Of a DNA stretch of 14,349 nucleotides, positions 1 through 7,787 are shown one piece after another (position 1 is the stretch's first letter; each line of letters begins with the position of its first letter). The stretch spans positions 1-14,349 of the forward strand of contig DAOWHA010000009.1 of the NCBI GenBank assembly GCA_030641665.1, written 5' to 3'. Under the pieces are notes generated by a model. It saw only the letters and a program-made list of their open reading frames with translations, searched no databases and was not told the origin of the DNA. The translations under genes and the position numbers were made by a program. The stretch comes from JAGLTA01 sp023142625. Lineage in GTDB: Bacteria > Patescibacteriota > Patescibacteriia > JAACEG01.

Positions 1-269
1 ACAGATACTACCAGAGTGAAGCAATTGAGAATGACAAGCTGGTTCCTGAAGGCATAGTTGGGCGCGTGCCATACAAGCGCTCACTTTCTGCGAATGTTTT
101 TCAGCTCGTTGGAGGATTGAGGGCAGGTATGGGATATGTGGGTTGCCAGACTATTGAAGAATTGAGAGAAAAAGCCAGGTTTGTTAAGATCACTGCTGCG
201 GGTTTGCGCGAAAGCCATGTCCATGATGTAATAATTACAAAGGAAGCGCCTAATTATAGTCTTGATTAG
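1..269 (+). CDS. guaB: IMP dehydrogenase, C-terminal end (5' truncated by window)
   Basis: This is the last 89 codons of IMP dehydrogenase, which oxidises IMP to XMP with NAD+ in guanine nucleotide synthesis in the cytoplasm. The frame is open from base 3 (bases 1-2 finish an earlier codon) to the TAG at 267-269. The translated end carries signatures typical of the catalytic (beta/alpha)8 barrel C-terminus: EGIVGRVPYKRSL, a QLVGGLRAGMGY segment, TIEELREKARFVKITAAGL, then RESHVHDV and ITKEAPNYS. An ATG at 66 opens a shorter frame but lies inside the conserved region and is not the start; the real start and the CBS domains are upstream of the window. The gene is followed at once by a strong terminator, so it is transcriptionally separate from what follows. 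Identification is secure. Confidence 0.95.
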   Translation, partial: RYYQSEAIENDKLVPEGIVGRVPYKRSLSANVFQLVGGLRAGMGYVGCQTIEELREKARFVKITAAGLRESHVHDVIITKEAPNYSLD

Positions 270-279
270 ACGCTTTAAA

Positions 280-342
280 AAAGGGCGCGGTTAGTACGGA
301 TTTTATCTGTATTCAACCGCGCCCTTTCTTCTTGTCTTTTTG
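280..342 (+). terminator. Rho-independent terminator after guaB
   Basis: Perfect 13-bp GC-rich stem: aaagggcgcggtt (280-292) pairs with aaccgcgcccttt (315-327). The 22-nt loop itself contains a second 7-bp stem (tacggat with atctgta, one G-T pair), so the whole hairpin is long. A T-rich run follows (328-345). It starts 11 bases after the guaB stop. Confidence 0.9.
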
Positions 343-385
343 TTTTAAAAATAGTATATTAAAAAATGAAGTAAGAATTAAACCC

Positions 386-579
386 CTGTCTTTGCGAGGA
401 ACTGAATAAGCGTAGCGAATGAAGCGCGACGAAGCAATCCCATTACTAAGCAGACACAAATCTCTACTTTGCATAGTTTATTCGGATATTAACGAGATTG
501 CTTCGTCGCTCTCTCTTCCCCGCCTAAATTTTTGTTTCACAAAAACTTAGGCGGGTCGCTCGGCTCTTCGCAAAGACAG
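386..579. repeat. Palindromic intergenic repeat element, copy 1
   Basis: A 194-bp element that folds on itself. The ends ctgtctttgcga (386-397) and tcgcaaagacag (568-579) are perfect inverted repeats. Further in, gacgaagcaatc on the left arm faces gattgcttcgtc on the right arm. A second copy lies at 3309-3489 in the same orientation: the 20-mer gacgaagcaatcccattact (428-447) and a 23-base block of the right arm (494-516) are identical in the two. There is no open frame of note inside. It accounts for most of the gene-free stretch 270-627, together with the terminator; the remaining AT-rich DNA shows no other clear signal. Such transposase-less palindromic families are familiar in intergenic DNA of many uncultivated bacteria; family assignment here is inference. 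Confidence 0.85.
519..555. repeat. Nested 37-bp palindrome inside repeat copy 1
   Basis: cccgcctaaatttttg (519-534) and caaaaacttaggcggg (540-555) are inverted repeats matching at 15 of 16 positions around a 5-base centre. Repeat copy 2 lacks it and has about ten unrelated bases at the equivalent point of the right arm, so it looks like a later insertion into copy 1. Confidence 0.75.
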
Positions 580-627
580 GAAAGGAAAACTCGCAAAAAC
601 ATTTTGTAATTAAAATTATCAATTATT

Positions 628-3288
628 ATGGCATGCTTTCACAACATCTCAATTAAATCCTGCCTTAATCAATTAAAAACATCAGAGAGCGGATTGACAG
701 ATAAGGAGGCGAAAAAAAGATCGACAAAATACGGATTAAACGCGCTGCCTGCAAAAAAACCGCTTGGAAAAATAACTATTCTGTTAAGCCAGTTTAAAAG
801 CCCGCTGATCTATATCCTGCTTTTAGCCGGCGTTATCACTCTGTTTTTTAAAGACTATGTTGATTCTGGCGTAATTTTCGGCGCCGTAATCCTAAATACA
901 ATTATCGGATTTTTTCAGGAGAACAAAGCAAACAATGCATTAGGCAAATTAAAACAGTTAATAAAACACAATGCTATTGTCTTGCGCGATGGCAATAAAA
1001 TTAAAATTGAAAGCGCCGAACTTGTTGTCGGGGACATTATTATTCTACAGGCTGGAAACCGCATTTTAGCGGACGCGCGAATTATTGAAGCTAATAATTT
1101 AACAGTTAATGAAGCCGTGTTAACAGGGGAATCCCTGCCTGTAGAAAAAAATTCAGTTGCCGCGAGCAAGGGAGCGATTATCGCTGATCGCAAAAATATG
1201 GCCTACTCTGGCACGATAATTACCAAGGGTCAGGGAAAGGCAGTTGTCTGCGCGATCGGCGTGAAAACTGAAATCGGCAAAATAGCTGAATTAGTGAGCG
1301 ATACAGAAGACGAAAAAACTCCCTTGCAGTTGCGTCTCGCGAAATTTTCAAAAATCATCGGAATATTAACAGCAATAGTTTCGCTTCTTATTTTTATAAT
1401 CGGAATTCTGCAGGGAAGAGGCGCGTTTGAAATGTTTAAAGTGAGCATAGCTATCGCGGTAGCTGCTATTCCCGAGGGATTGATTGTAGCAGTAACGGTT
1501 ATTTTGACTATTGGGATGCAGCGGATACTAAAACAGAAAGCGCTCACTAGAAAATTGGTCGCGGCTGAAACTTTGGGATCAACTACCGTAATCTGTTCTG
1601 ATAAGACAGGAACATTAACCGAAGGAAAAATGCATGTCGCACACATTATTATCGGGGAGAAAGAATTTGAATTGAACGATTTAGGCGCGAGGCAAAAACA
1701 TAAAGAGGCAAAAGCCGCAAGCATGGCGCTGCAGACAGGGATGATGTGCAATGACGCCGTGGTTGAAAATTACGATGATGAATTAAAGGAGTGGAAAATA
1801 ATCGGCGCGCCCACGGAGTCCGCCCTGCTCTCCGCCGCGATACAGTCTGGATTGAATAAAAAGGAGCTATTAAAAATAGAGCCGAAAATCGACGAACTGC
1901 CTTTTGAGAGCGACAATAAATTTATGATTTCGTTGCATAAAAAAAGCAACGGATATATTATTTATGAAAAAGGCGCGCCGGAAAAGCTATTAAAAAAATC
2001 AATAAATTTTTACCATAAAGGCGAAATAATAAAATTAACAAAACAGGAACTGAAAAAATTAAACAGCGTCTATGAAAAATTTACAAACAAAGGGTTGAGA
2101 GTGATTGCGGTTGCGTCGCGAGAAATTAAAAAAATTCCGCAAGCGGCGAAAACTGATTGGGACGCTCTTGATAAAAATCTGACCTTTATCGGATTTATCG
2201 CCCTAAAAGATCCTTTAAGGCCAGAAGCAAAAGAGACGATAAAAATGTGCCGCGCGGCCGGTATCAGGCCGATAATCATTACCGGGGATCATAAACTCAC
2301 GGCTAAAGCGATCGGCGCAGAGATAGGATTTAAAATAAAATCTGAAAATATAATTACAGGCGAAGAGCTGGATAAAATTTCAGACAGCAAATTTAAAAAA
2401 ATCGTAAAAAAAATTGATATTTACGCCAGAGTTAATCCTCGGCATAAGCTGCGTATTGTAAAAATGCTCCAAAGCCGCGGCGAGGTTGTGGCGATGACCG
2501 GAGACGGCATCAACGACTCCCCTGCCCTAAAAGCCGCGGATATAGGAATCGCGCTCGGGAACGGAACAGACATCGCCAAAGAATCATCAGATATTGTTTT
2601 GATGGATAATAATTTTAAAACTATTATTTCCGCTGTGCGGCAAGGAAGAATTATATTTTCCAATATTAGAAAAGTGATAACCTACTTGATTTCTGACTGT
2701 TTTTCTGAAATAATCTTAATATCTGGATCTATGCTTTTCGGGCTGCCGCTCGCGATTCTGCCCGCTCAAATTCTTTGGATAAATATTGTGAACGACGGAC
2801 TGCCAGATTTTTCTTTGGCTTTTGAAAAAGGAAACAAGCGCATAATGTCTGTCAAGCCGATTAAAAAAAACGAGCATATTTTTAATAGCGAAATGAAAGC
2901 GGTAATTTTTGGCGCCGGGGCTATAAAAGATTTGATGATTTTCGCCCTGTTTTTTTGGATGTATCAAGCAGGATCGGAAATCGGCTATTTAAGGACGCTC
3001 TTTTTTACTATTCTCGGCTTTAAATCCTTAGCCTCTATTTTCAGTTTGCGAAATCTCAGCCAGCCGATCTGGAAAATAAATCCGTTTGGCAATCTGTATT
3101 TAGTCGGCGCTGTCGCGATAAGCTTCGCCTTGCTTCTGTCCGCAATCTACTTGCCGTTCCTGCAAACTCTGCTTTCAACAACTGTTATGAATCTGAATGA
3201 TTGGCTTATAATTATCTCAATAGGCGCGTTAAGCGTCTTCATGATAGAAACGACAAAACATTATTTTATTGTGAAAAAAAAGGTATAA
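628..3288 (+). CDS. P2-type cation-transporting ATPase (calcium-pump-like)
   Basis: An 886-residue ion pump of the plasma membrane that couples ATP hydrolysis to cation export. Parts in order: N-terminal cation-ATPase domain (about 5-57), M1-M2 (about 58-97), actuator domain with TGES at 166-169, M3-M4 (about 240-305) with PEGL at 282-285, phosphorylation motif DKTGTLT with catalytic Asp325, nucleotide-binding KGAPE at 448-452, hinge TGDGIND at 624-630, then M5-M10. Length is normal for P2 pumps. Compared with SERCA, metal-site residues Glu283 (M4), Glu694 (M5), Asn719 and Asp723 (M6) are kept, but the M5 Asn is Cys691 and the M6 Thr is Asn722, so the ion (calcium, or perhaps another) is unsure. 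No clear Shine-Dalgarno site precedes the ATG; a weak taaaat lies 11 bases upstream. The gene stands alone between two palindromic repeats, outside the polysaccharide operon. Confidence 0.93.
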   Translation: MACFHNISIKSCLNQLKTSESGLTDKEAKKRSTKYGLNALPAKKPLGKITILLSQFKSPLIYILLLAGVITLFFKDYVDSGVIFGAVILNTIIGFFQENKANNALGKLKQLIKHNAIVLRDGNKIKIESAELVVGDIIILQAGNRILADARIIEANNLTVNEAVLTGESLPVEKNSVAASKGAIIADRKNMAYSGTIITKGQGKAVVCAIGVKTEIGKIAELVSDTEDEKTPLQLRLAKFSKIIGILTAIVSLLIFIIGILQGRGAFEMFKVSIAIAVAAIPEGLIVAVTVILTIGMQRILKQKALTRKLVAAETLGSTTVICSDKTGTLTEGKMHVAHIIIGEKEFELNDLGARQKHKEAKAASMALQTGMMCNDAVVENYDDELKEWKIIGAPTESALLSAAIQSGLNKKELLKIEPKIDELPFESDNKFMISLHKKSNGYIIYEKGAPEKLLKKSINFYHKGEIIKLTKQELKKLNSVYEKFTNKGLRVIAVASREIKKIPQAAKTDWDALDKNLTFIGFIALKDPLRPEAKETIKMCRAAGIRPIIITGDHKLTAKAIGAEIGFKIKSENIITGEELDKISDSKFKKIVKKIDIYARVNPRHKLRIVKMLQSRGEVVAMTGDGINDSPALKAADIGIALGNGTDIAKESSDIVLMDNNFKTIISAVRQGRIIFSNIRKVITYLISDCFSEIILISGSMLFGLPLAILPAQILWINIVNDGLPDFSLAFEKGNKRIMSVKPIKKNEHIFNSEMKAVIFGAGAIKDLMIFALFFWMYQAGSEIGYLRTLFFTILGFKSLASIFSLRNLSQPIWKINPFGNLYLVGAVAISFALLLSAIYLPFLQTLLSTTVMNLNDWLIIISIGALSVFMIETTKHYFIVKKKV

Positions 3289-3308
3289 TAAAAAAATCTT
3301 TTTTCTTT

Positions 3309-3489
3309 CTGTCTTTGCGAGGAGCCGAATGAGCGTAGCGAATGAGATGCGACGAAGCAATCCCATTACTGAGCGAAAAAATCTATAATTATAATTTTCG
3401 TCTATGCTTTTGCATAGTTTGTGCGGTTAGTAATGAGATTGCTTCGTCGCTCTCTCTCACTGCGTTCGCTCGGCTCCTCGCAAAGACAG
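3309..3489. repeat. Palindromic intergenic repeat element, copy 2
   Basis: A 181-bp relative of the element at 386-579. Its terminal 20 bases (ctgtctttgcgaggagccga, 3309-3328) are perfectly complementary to 3470-3489, and the inner arms (gacgaagcaatc / gattgcttcgtc) also pair, giving about 60-base arms with an apical ctatgc/gcatag stem. It begins 20 bases after the ATPase stop. No separate terminator is seen there, so the folded RNA may also end or stabilise the ATPase transcript (inference). Confidence 0.85.
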
Positions 3490-3510
3490 TGGGATTTATG
3501 CTTTAATTTA

Positions 3511-3539
3511 TTGCAAATTGGTAATTGAAAATTGATAAT
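3511..3539 (+). promoter_or_regulatory. Candidate sigma70-type promoter of the polysaccharide operon
   Basis: TTGCAA (3511-3516), a 17-base spacer, then GATAAT (3534-3539). It lies just after the palindromic repeat and 10 bases before the ATG at 3550, so the transcript would have almost no leader. Chance matches are common in DNA this AT-rich. Confidence 0.45.
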
Positions 3540-3549
3540 TATTTCTTTT

Positions 3550-4917
3550 ATGTTCTCAAACAGATTAAAAACAATAATCCTAATGGGCGGCGATCTGCTG
3601 ATGCTCTATTTTTCCTTGAGTTTAACCTTGATTATCCGCTATGGAATATCAGAAGCCGATGAATTATGGAACAGGCATTTCGCGCCTTTTACTATTGTTT
3701 ATCTAGTCTGGATAATTGTATTTTATATAATCGGACTGTACGAAAACAGCAGGCAAAAAAATCTGCTCTCTTTTTATTCTTTGACCGCGAAAGCGATGAT
3801 AACCAACAGTTTAATCTCTGTGCTTTTTTTCTATTTTATCTCTTATTCAGGAATCAGCCCGAAAAGAATACTCTTTATAAATATAATTATCTTCTGCCTC
3901 CTGTTTTTCTTATGGCGGAAATTATACTCAAAAGCGATTTACTCTTCAGCCGCGCTTAATAATCTGCTGATAATCGGAACAGGCAGCCAATCGCTAAAAA
4001 CCATCAATCAAATTGCAAGAAATCCGAATTTCGGATACAAACTGATAGGAGTTATCGGAAACAGCGGCGGCGAGCTTCCCGCTGAAATTAAATTTATAAG
4101 CAGCGAAAATTTAGATCTGCCTGATATTATAAAAAAAGAAAAAATTCAGACCATCGTAAATTCCGACAATGAAAATCAGTTGAAAATAAACAGGGAGTTA
4201 TATAAAAGCTTGTCTTGCAAAGTTAGAATTTTAGGGCTGGCGAATTTTTACGAAGAATTGAATAAAAAAATTCATATCAATTTAATAAATGAAATATGGT
4301 TTTTGGAAAATCTTAAAGAAGGCGAAAAAAAGATTTACGAATTTGGAAAACGGATTGCGGATATCGCGCTTGCGTGCGCCGGGCTTATTCTCTCTTTTCC
4401 ATTCTTGCCTTTTTTGGCTTTAGCGATTAAGATAGACAGCAAGGGTCCGCTATTTTTTACGCAAATCAGGACCGGCAAAAACGGAAAAAAGTTTTTAGCG
4501 GTTAAATTAAGGACAATGGCAAAAGACGCTGAAAAATACGGTCCGCAACTGGCAAAAATCAATGATCCGCGCGTAACTCGCGCAGGAAAATTTCTGCGCC
4601 AAAGCAGAATTGATGAAATACCGCAGCTGCTGAATGTGCTGCGCGGCGAGATGAGTTTCATCGGTCCTCGCCCTGAACGGCCTGAATTCATACGCGAATT
4701 GGAAAAAAAAATACCTTTTTATAAGCAGCGGCTGATTATTAAGCCTGGACTCACGGGATGCGATCAAATTTCAGGCGCCTACCACAGCGCGTCTCCGCAT
4801 GACAGTTTGGAAAAACTGCAGTATGATCTATATTATATAAAAAACAGATCTTTCGCGCTGGATCTGGATATTTTATTAAAAACAATTAATATTATTTTAA
4901 AAAGGCAAGGAAGGTAA
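3550..4917 (+). CDS. Polyprenyl-phosphate sugar-1-phosphate transferase (WbaP/WcaJ-type)
   Basis: Inner-membrane enzyme expected to move a sugar-1-phosphate from its nucleotide onto undecaprenyl phosphate, the first step of glycan assembly. From the ATG at 3550 it has 455 residues, normal for the long two-domain form: about four N-terminal membrane helices (roughly 8-127), a Rossmann-like part beginning LLIIGTGSQS, another hydrophobic segment (about 271-295), and the C-terminal bacterial sugar transferase domain. That domain shows KRIAD, GPLFFTQIRTGKNGKKF, KLRTM, the catalytic-type pair Asp355-Glu356 in SRIDEIPQLLN, GPRP at 372-375 and PGLTG. A TTG at 3532 would add six residues, but it overlaps the candidate -10 box, so ATG 3550 is preferred. 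First gene of the operon, 7 bases before gmd. The sugar cannot be told from sequence. Confidence 0.92.
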   Translation: MFSNRLKTIILMGGDLLMLYFSLSLTLIIRYGISEADELWNRHFAPFTIVYLVWIIVFYIIGLYENSRQKNLLSFYSLTAKAMITNSLISVLFFYFISYSGISPKRILFINIIIFCLLFFLWRKLYSKAIYSSAALNNLLIIGTGSQSLKTINQIARNPNFGYKLIGVIGNSGGELPAEIKFISSENLDLPDIIKKEKIQTIVNSDNENQLKINRELYKSLSCKVRILGLANFYEELNKKIHINLINEIWFLENLKEGEKKIYEFGKRIADIALACAGLILSFPFLPFLALAIKIDSKGPLFFTQIRTGKNGKKFLAVKLRTMAKDAEKYGPQLAKINDPRVTRAGKFLRQSRIDEIPQLLNVLRGEMSFIGPRPERPEFIRELEKKIPFYKQRLIIKPGLTGCDQISGAYHSASPHDSLEKLQYDLYYIKNRSFALDLDILLKTINIILKRQGR

Positions 4918-4924
4918 AAAATTT

Positions 4925-5995
4925 ATGAATAATAATATGTCCGCCTCGGGCGGAAAGAAAGCTTTAATTACAGGAATAACAGGGCAAGACGGATCTTATC
5001 TTGCCGAGTTGCTGTTAAAAAAAGGATATGAAGTGCATGGAATCATCAGGAGATCCAGTAGTTTTAATACAGGCAGAATTGACCATTTATACAAAGATCC
5101 TCACATAAACGGCGTAAAAATGTATCTGCATTACGGCGATCTTTCAGATGGAAGCAATATAAATAGAATTTTAAAAAAAATACAGCCTGATGAAATTTAT
5201 CATTTAGGCGCGCAAAGCCATGTTAGGGTAAGTTTTGACACGCCAAAATATACAGGCGATGTGACAGGGCTCGGAACAACGAGAATTTTAGATGCGATAA
5301 AAGACAGCGGAATTAAAACAAAATTTTATCAAGCATCGTCATCTGAAATGTTCGGGCAAGTAAAGCTTGAAGATTTGCCGATCAATGAAAACACAATTTT
5401 TCATCCGCGCTCGCCTTATGCCTGCGCCAAAGTCTACGCTTATTGGATGACAAAAAACTACAGAGAAAGTTATAATATGTTCGCATGTAACGGGATATTA
5501 TTCAACCATGAAAGCCCTCGTCGCGGAGAAACTTTTGTTACAAAAAAAATTACGCGCGGACTGGCAAGAATAAAATTAGGAAAAAATGAAAAGCTGTATT
5601 TGGGAAACTTGGACGCTAAACGGGACTGGGGATACGCTAAAGACTTCGTATATGGAATGTGGTTAATGCTGCAGCAGGAAAAACCTGATGATTTTATTTT
5701 AGCCACAAACGAAACCCATAGCGTGCGTGAATTTATTAAAAAAACAGTTGAATTTTTTGATTTTGATTTAATTTGGGAAGGAAAAGGTCTAGATGAAAAA
5801 GGGATAGACAAAAAAACAGGAAAAACTATTATTGAAATTGATTCTAAATATTTCAGACCGGCAGAAGTGGATATATTATTAGGCGACTACGCAAAAGCGA
5901 AAGAAAAATTGGGCTGGGAGCCGAAAGTTAAATTTGATAAATTAGTAGAAATAATGGCAAAAGCTGATTATGACAAGGAAGTTGAAAGTTCTTAA
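4925..5995 (+). CDS. gmd: GDP-mannose 4,6-dehydratase
   Basis: Converts GDP-D-mannose to GDP-4-keto-6-deoxy-D-mannose, the first step to GDP-L-fucose. Extended short-chain dehydrogenase fold of 356 residues, the usual length. NADP-binding TGITGQDG is at 16-23, followed by the family signature RRSSSFNTGRIDHLY; catalytic residues are Ser139, Glu141, Tyr165 and Lys169 (SSSEMFG, then YACAK). The NGILFNHESPRRGETF segment and the DVDILLGD-like end (here EVDILLGDYAKAKEKLGWEP) are specific to Gmd. ggaagg (4909-4914), 10 bases before the ATG, is one of the few good ribosome sites in the window. The N-terminus is about ten residues longer than usual because a tiny palindrome (4940-4954) encodes SASGG; a second ATG at 4937 could also serve. 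Product feeds the next gene. Confidence 0.96.
   Translation: MNNNMSASGGKKALITGITGQDGSYLAELLLKKGYEVHGIIRRSSSFNTGRIDHLYKDPHINGVKMYLHYGDLSDGSNINRILKKIQPDEIYHLGAQSHVRVSFDTPKYTGDVTGLGTTRILDAIKDSGIKTKFYQASSSEMFGQVKLEDLPINENTIFHPRSPYACAKVYAYWMTKNYRESYNMFACNGILFNHESPRRGETFVTKKITRGLARIKLGKNEKLYLGNLDAKRDWGYAKDFVYGMWLMLQQEKPDDFILATNETHSVREFIKKTVEFFDFDLIWEGKGLDEKGIDKKTGKTIIEIDSKYFRPAEVDILLGDYAKAKEKLGWEPKVKFDKLVEIMAKADYDKEVESS
4940..4954. repeat. Small GC-rich palindrome inside the gmd start
   Basis: tccgcc-tcg-ggcgga: a 6-bp perfect stem with a 3-base loop, 15-29 bases after the first gmd ATG. It adds codons for SASGG ahead of the conserved ALITG strand. It stands out as a GC-rich island in AT-rich DNA. 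Confidence 0.6.
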
Positions 5996-6016
5996 AGTCT
6001 ATAAGGTCAAAAGTTT

Positions 6017-6952
6017 ATGGATAAAAATTCTAAAATTTATATTGCGGGGCATCAAGGGCTGGTCGGTTCGGCAATTATTAGAAACTTGCAAAATCAAGGA
6101 TATGTAAATTTAGTTGTAAAAACTAGGCAAGAGCTTGATTTATTAGATGATATAGCCGTTATAAAATTTTTTAAAAAAGAAAAACCGAAATATATTTTTT
6201 TAGCCGCAGCTAAGGTTGGCGGAATTATGGCAAATAATAGCTATCCCGCTGAATTTATCTATCAAAATTTAAAAATTCAAAACAGCATAATCCATAACGC
6301 GTATTTGCATAAAACAAAAAAACTTTTATTTTTAGGCAGTTCCTGTATTTATCCTAAATTTTCTAAACAGCCGATTAAAGAAAAATATTTAATGTCTGGG
6401 GAATTAGAGCCGACAAACAGAGCTTATGCTATTGCTAAAATTGCTGGAATTGAAATGTGCCGATCGTATAATAAGCAATATAAAACTAATTTTATTTCCG
6501 CAATGCCGACTAATCTTTACGGACCGAATGATAATTTTGATTTGGAAAATTCCCATGTATTGCCAGCGCTGATAAAAAAATTTCATGAAGCAAAAATTAA
6601 AAATAAAAAAGAAATAACGCTTTGGGGGACAGGAAAACCGAAAAGGGAATTTCTGCATGTTGACGATTTAGCGGACGCCTGCGTATTTTTAATGCAAAAT
6701 TATAATGACTCTGATATAATAAATATTGGGACTGGCGAGGACTTATCAATAAAAAAATTAGCAGAAAATATAAAAAAAATCATTGGTTTCAAAGGCAATA
6801 TAAAATGGGACTATTCTAAGCCAGACGGAACTCCTAAAAAACTGCTTGATGTCTCCAAATTGCATAAACTCGGATTGAGGCATAAAATTAAGTTAAAACA
6901 AGGGATAAAAATAACTTATGAACAATACAAAAACAACGATAATAAGGCCTAA
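6017..6952 (+). CDS. fcl: GDP-L-fucose synthase
   Basis: Epimerase-reductase that turns GDP-4-keto-6-deoxymannose into GDP-L-fucose using NADPH, completing the path begun by gmd just upstream (21-base gap). 311 residues, typical length. The NADP-binding glycine motif is GHQGLVG (11-17). Family marks are AAAKVGGIMANN, LGSSCIYP with the catalytic Ser/Cys, Tyr137 and Lys141 in YAIAK, PTNLYGPNDNF, and WGTGKPKREFLHVDDLADA. The final 35 bases overlap the start of the permease gene in another frame, pointing to translational coupling. A weak aagg lies before the ATG. Also known as wcaG. Confidence 0.95.
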   Translation: MDKNSKIYIAGHQGLVGSAIIRNLQNQGYVNLVVKTRQELDLLDDIAVIKFFKKEKPKYIFLAAAKVGGIMANNSYPAEFIYQNLKIQNSIIHNAYLHKTKKLLFLGSSCIYPKFSKQPIKEKYLMSGELEPTNRAYAIAKIAGIEMCRSYNKQYKTNFISAMPTNLYGPNDNFDLENSHVLPALIKKFHEAKIKNKKEITLWGTGKPKREFLHVDDLADACVFLMQNYNDSDIINIGTGEDLSIKKLAENIKKIIGFKGNIKWDYSKPDGTPKKLLDVSKLHKLGLRHKIKLKQGIKITYEQYKNNDNKA

Positions 6953-7745
6953 AAAAACTTTTAGCTGGAACGACTTAAAAGAAATTTGGCAATACAGAGA
7001 ACTGCTCTATTTTTTCAGTTGGCGCGACTTAAAAGTAAGATATAAACAGACAGCTATCGGAGTGCTGTGGGCAATTTTTCAGCCATTCATCACAATGATA
7101 ATCTTCTCAATTTTTTTCGGCAACTTAGCGAAAATGCCATCAGATGGAATTCCTTATCCTATTTTTGTTTATACTGGACTTCTCTTGTGGCAATTTTTTT
7201 CAACAGCATTGTCAGAAACCAGCAATTGTTTAATAGCCAACCAATCAATTATTACCAAGGTATATTTTCCGCGCTTAATTCTTCCGATATCATCCGTTAT
7301 AACTAAATTTGTTGATTTTTTCATCGCTTCTACGATTTTAATCGGCTTAATGGCGTATTATAACTACCTTCCTAATCTGACTGGTTTGTTAATTTTGCCG
7401 CTTCTTCTCTTAATAACATTTATGGCGGCAGTCGGAGGCGGTTTATTTCTTGCCGCTGTTAATGTAAAATACCGCGATGTGCGATACGCGCTTCCGTTTT
7501 TTATTCAAATGATGCTGTTCGTAACGCCTGTAATTTATCCAGCTAGCATTGCTGGAAAATATTCTTGGATTTTAGCGCTAAATCCGATGACTGGGGTTAT
7601 TAAAGCAGCAAGAGCGGCAATTCTTAGCAACGCGCCGATTAACTGGACATTACTGTTGATTTCTGGAATTGCTTGTTTGTTTATACTTATTGTCGGCATA
7701 ATCTACTTTAAAAAAACCGAAAGGTATTTCGCAGATATAGTTTAA
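6918..7745 (+). CDS. wzm: ABC-2 type polysaccharide export permease (Wzm)
   Basis: Membrane subunit of the Wzm/Wzt exporter that carries lipid-linked polysaccharide across the inner membrane. 275 residues with about six hydrophobic segments. The N-terminal amphipathic part contains FFSWRDLKVRYKQTAIGVLWAIFQP, given here only as key residues: the RDLKVRYKQT box followed by GxLWxxxQP, a hallmark of Wzm/TagG permeases. Later come LPISSVITKFVDF, VNVKYRDVRYALPF and LNPMTGVIKAAR, all typical. The start overlaps fcl by 35 bases. The partner ATPase gene normally follows directly, but here a 0.5-kb cassette lies between them, beginning 2 bases after this stop. Confidence 0.94.
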   Translation: MNNTKTTIIRPKKTFSWNDLKEIWQYRELLYFFSWRDLKVRYKQTAIGVLWAIFQPFITMIIFSIFFGNLAKMPSDGIPYPIFVYTGLLLWQFFSTALSETSNCLIANQSIITKVYFPRLILPISSVITKFVDFFIASTILIGLMAYYNYLPNLTGLLILPLLLLITFMAAVGGGLFLAAVNVKYRDVRYALPFFIQMMLFVTPVIYPASIAGKYSWILALNPMTGVIKAARAAILSNAPINWTLLLISGIACLFILIVGIIYFKKTERYFADIV

Positions 7746-7746
7746 T

Positions 7747-7783
7747 CCCACAAATTTACAAATCAGTTACAAATAATACAAAT
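7747..7783 (+). repeat. Left 37-bp inverted repeat of the GxxExxY cassette
   Basis: Starts cccacaaat and contains four acaaat hexamers at 7750, 7758, 7769 and 7778. It matches the reverse complement of 8201-8237 at 33 of 37 positions, with no gaps. It ends 4 bases before the ATG of the enclosed gene. Confidence 0.9.
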
Positions 7784-7787
7784 AAAA

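Noticed and set aside
386..579. CRISPR array or small RNA gene at the repeats
   Set aside because: There are only two copies, 2.9 kb apart, each a large palindrome; no regular spacers and no tRNA- or rRNA-like structure.
1230..1751. Long open frame on the minus strand (173 codons) inside the ATPase gene
   Set aside because: It lies opposite a highly conserved ATPase region with all motifs intact; its translation shows no domain and it has no start signal. The other minus-strand frames within genes are rejected for the same reason.
3532..3549. TTG start giving six extra residues on the sugar transferase
   Set aside because: The TTG overlaps a good -10 box and the ATG at 3550 gives the usual N-terminus.
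7067..7306. Second plus-strand frame inside wzm
   Set aside because: Overlaps conserved Wzm coding sequence in another frame and shows no recognisable features.
7540..7560. Small inverted repeat ccagc...gctgg within wzm
   Set aside because: Only 5 bp, inside conserved coding sequence, no U-tract or link to any element; expected by chance.
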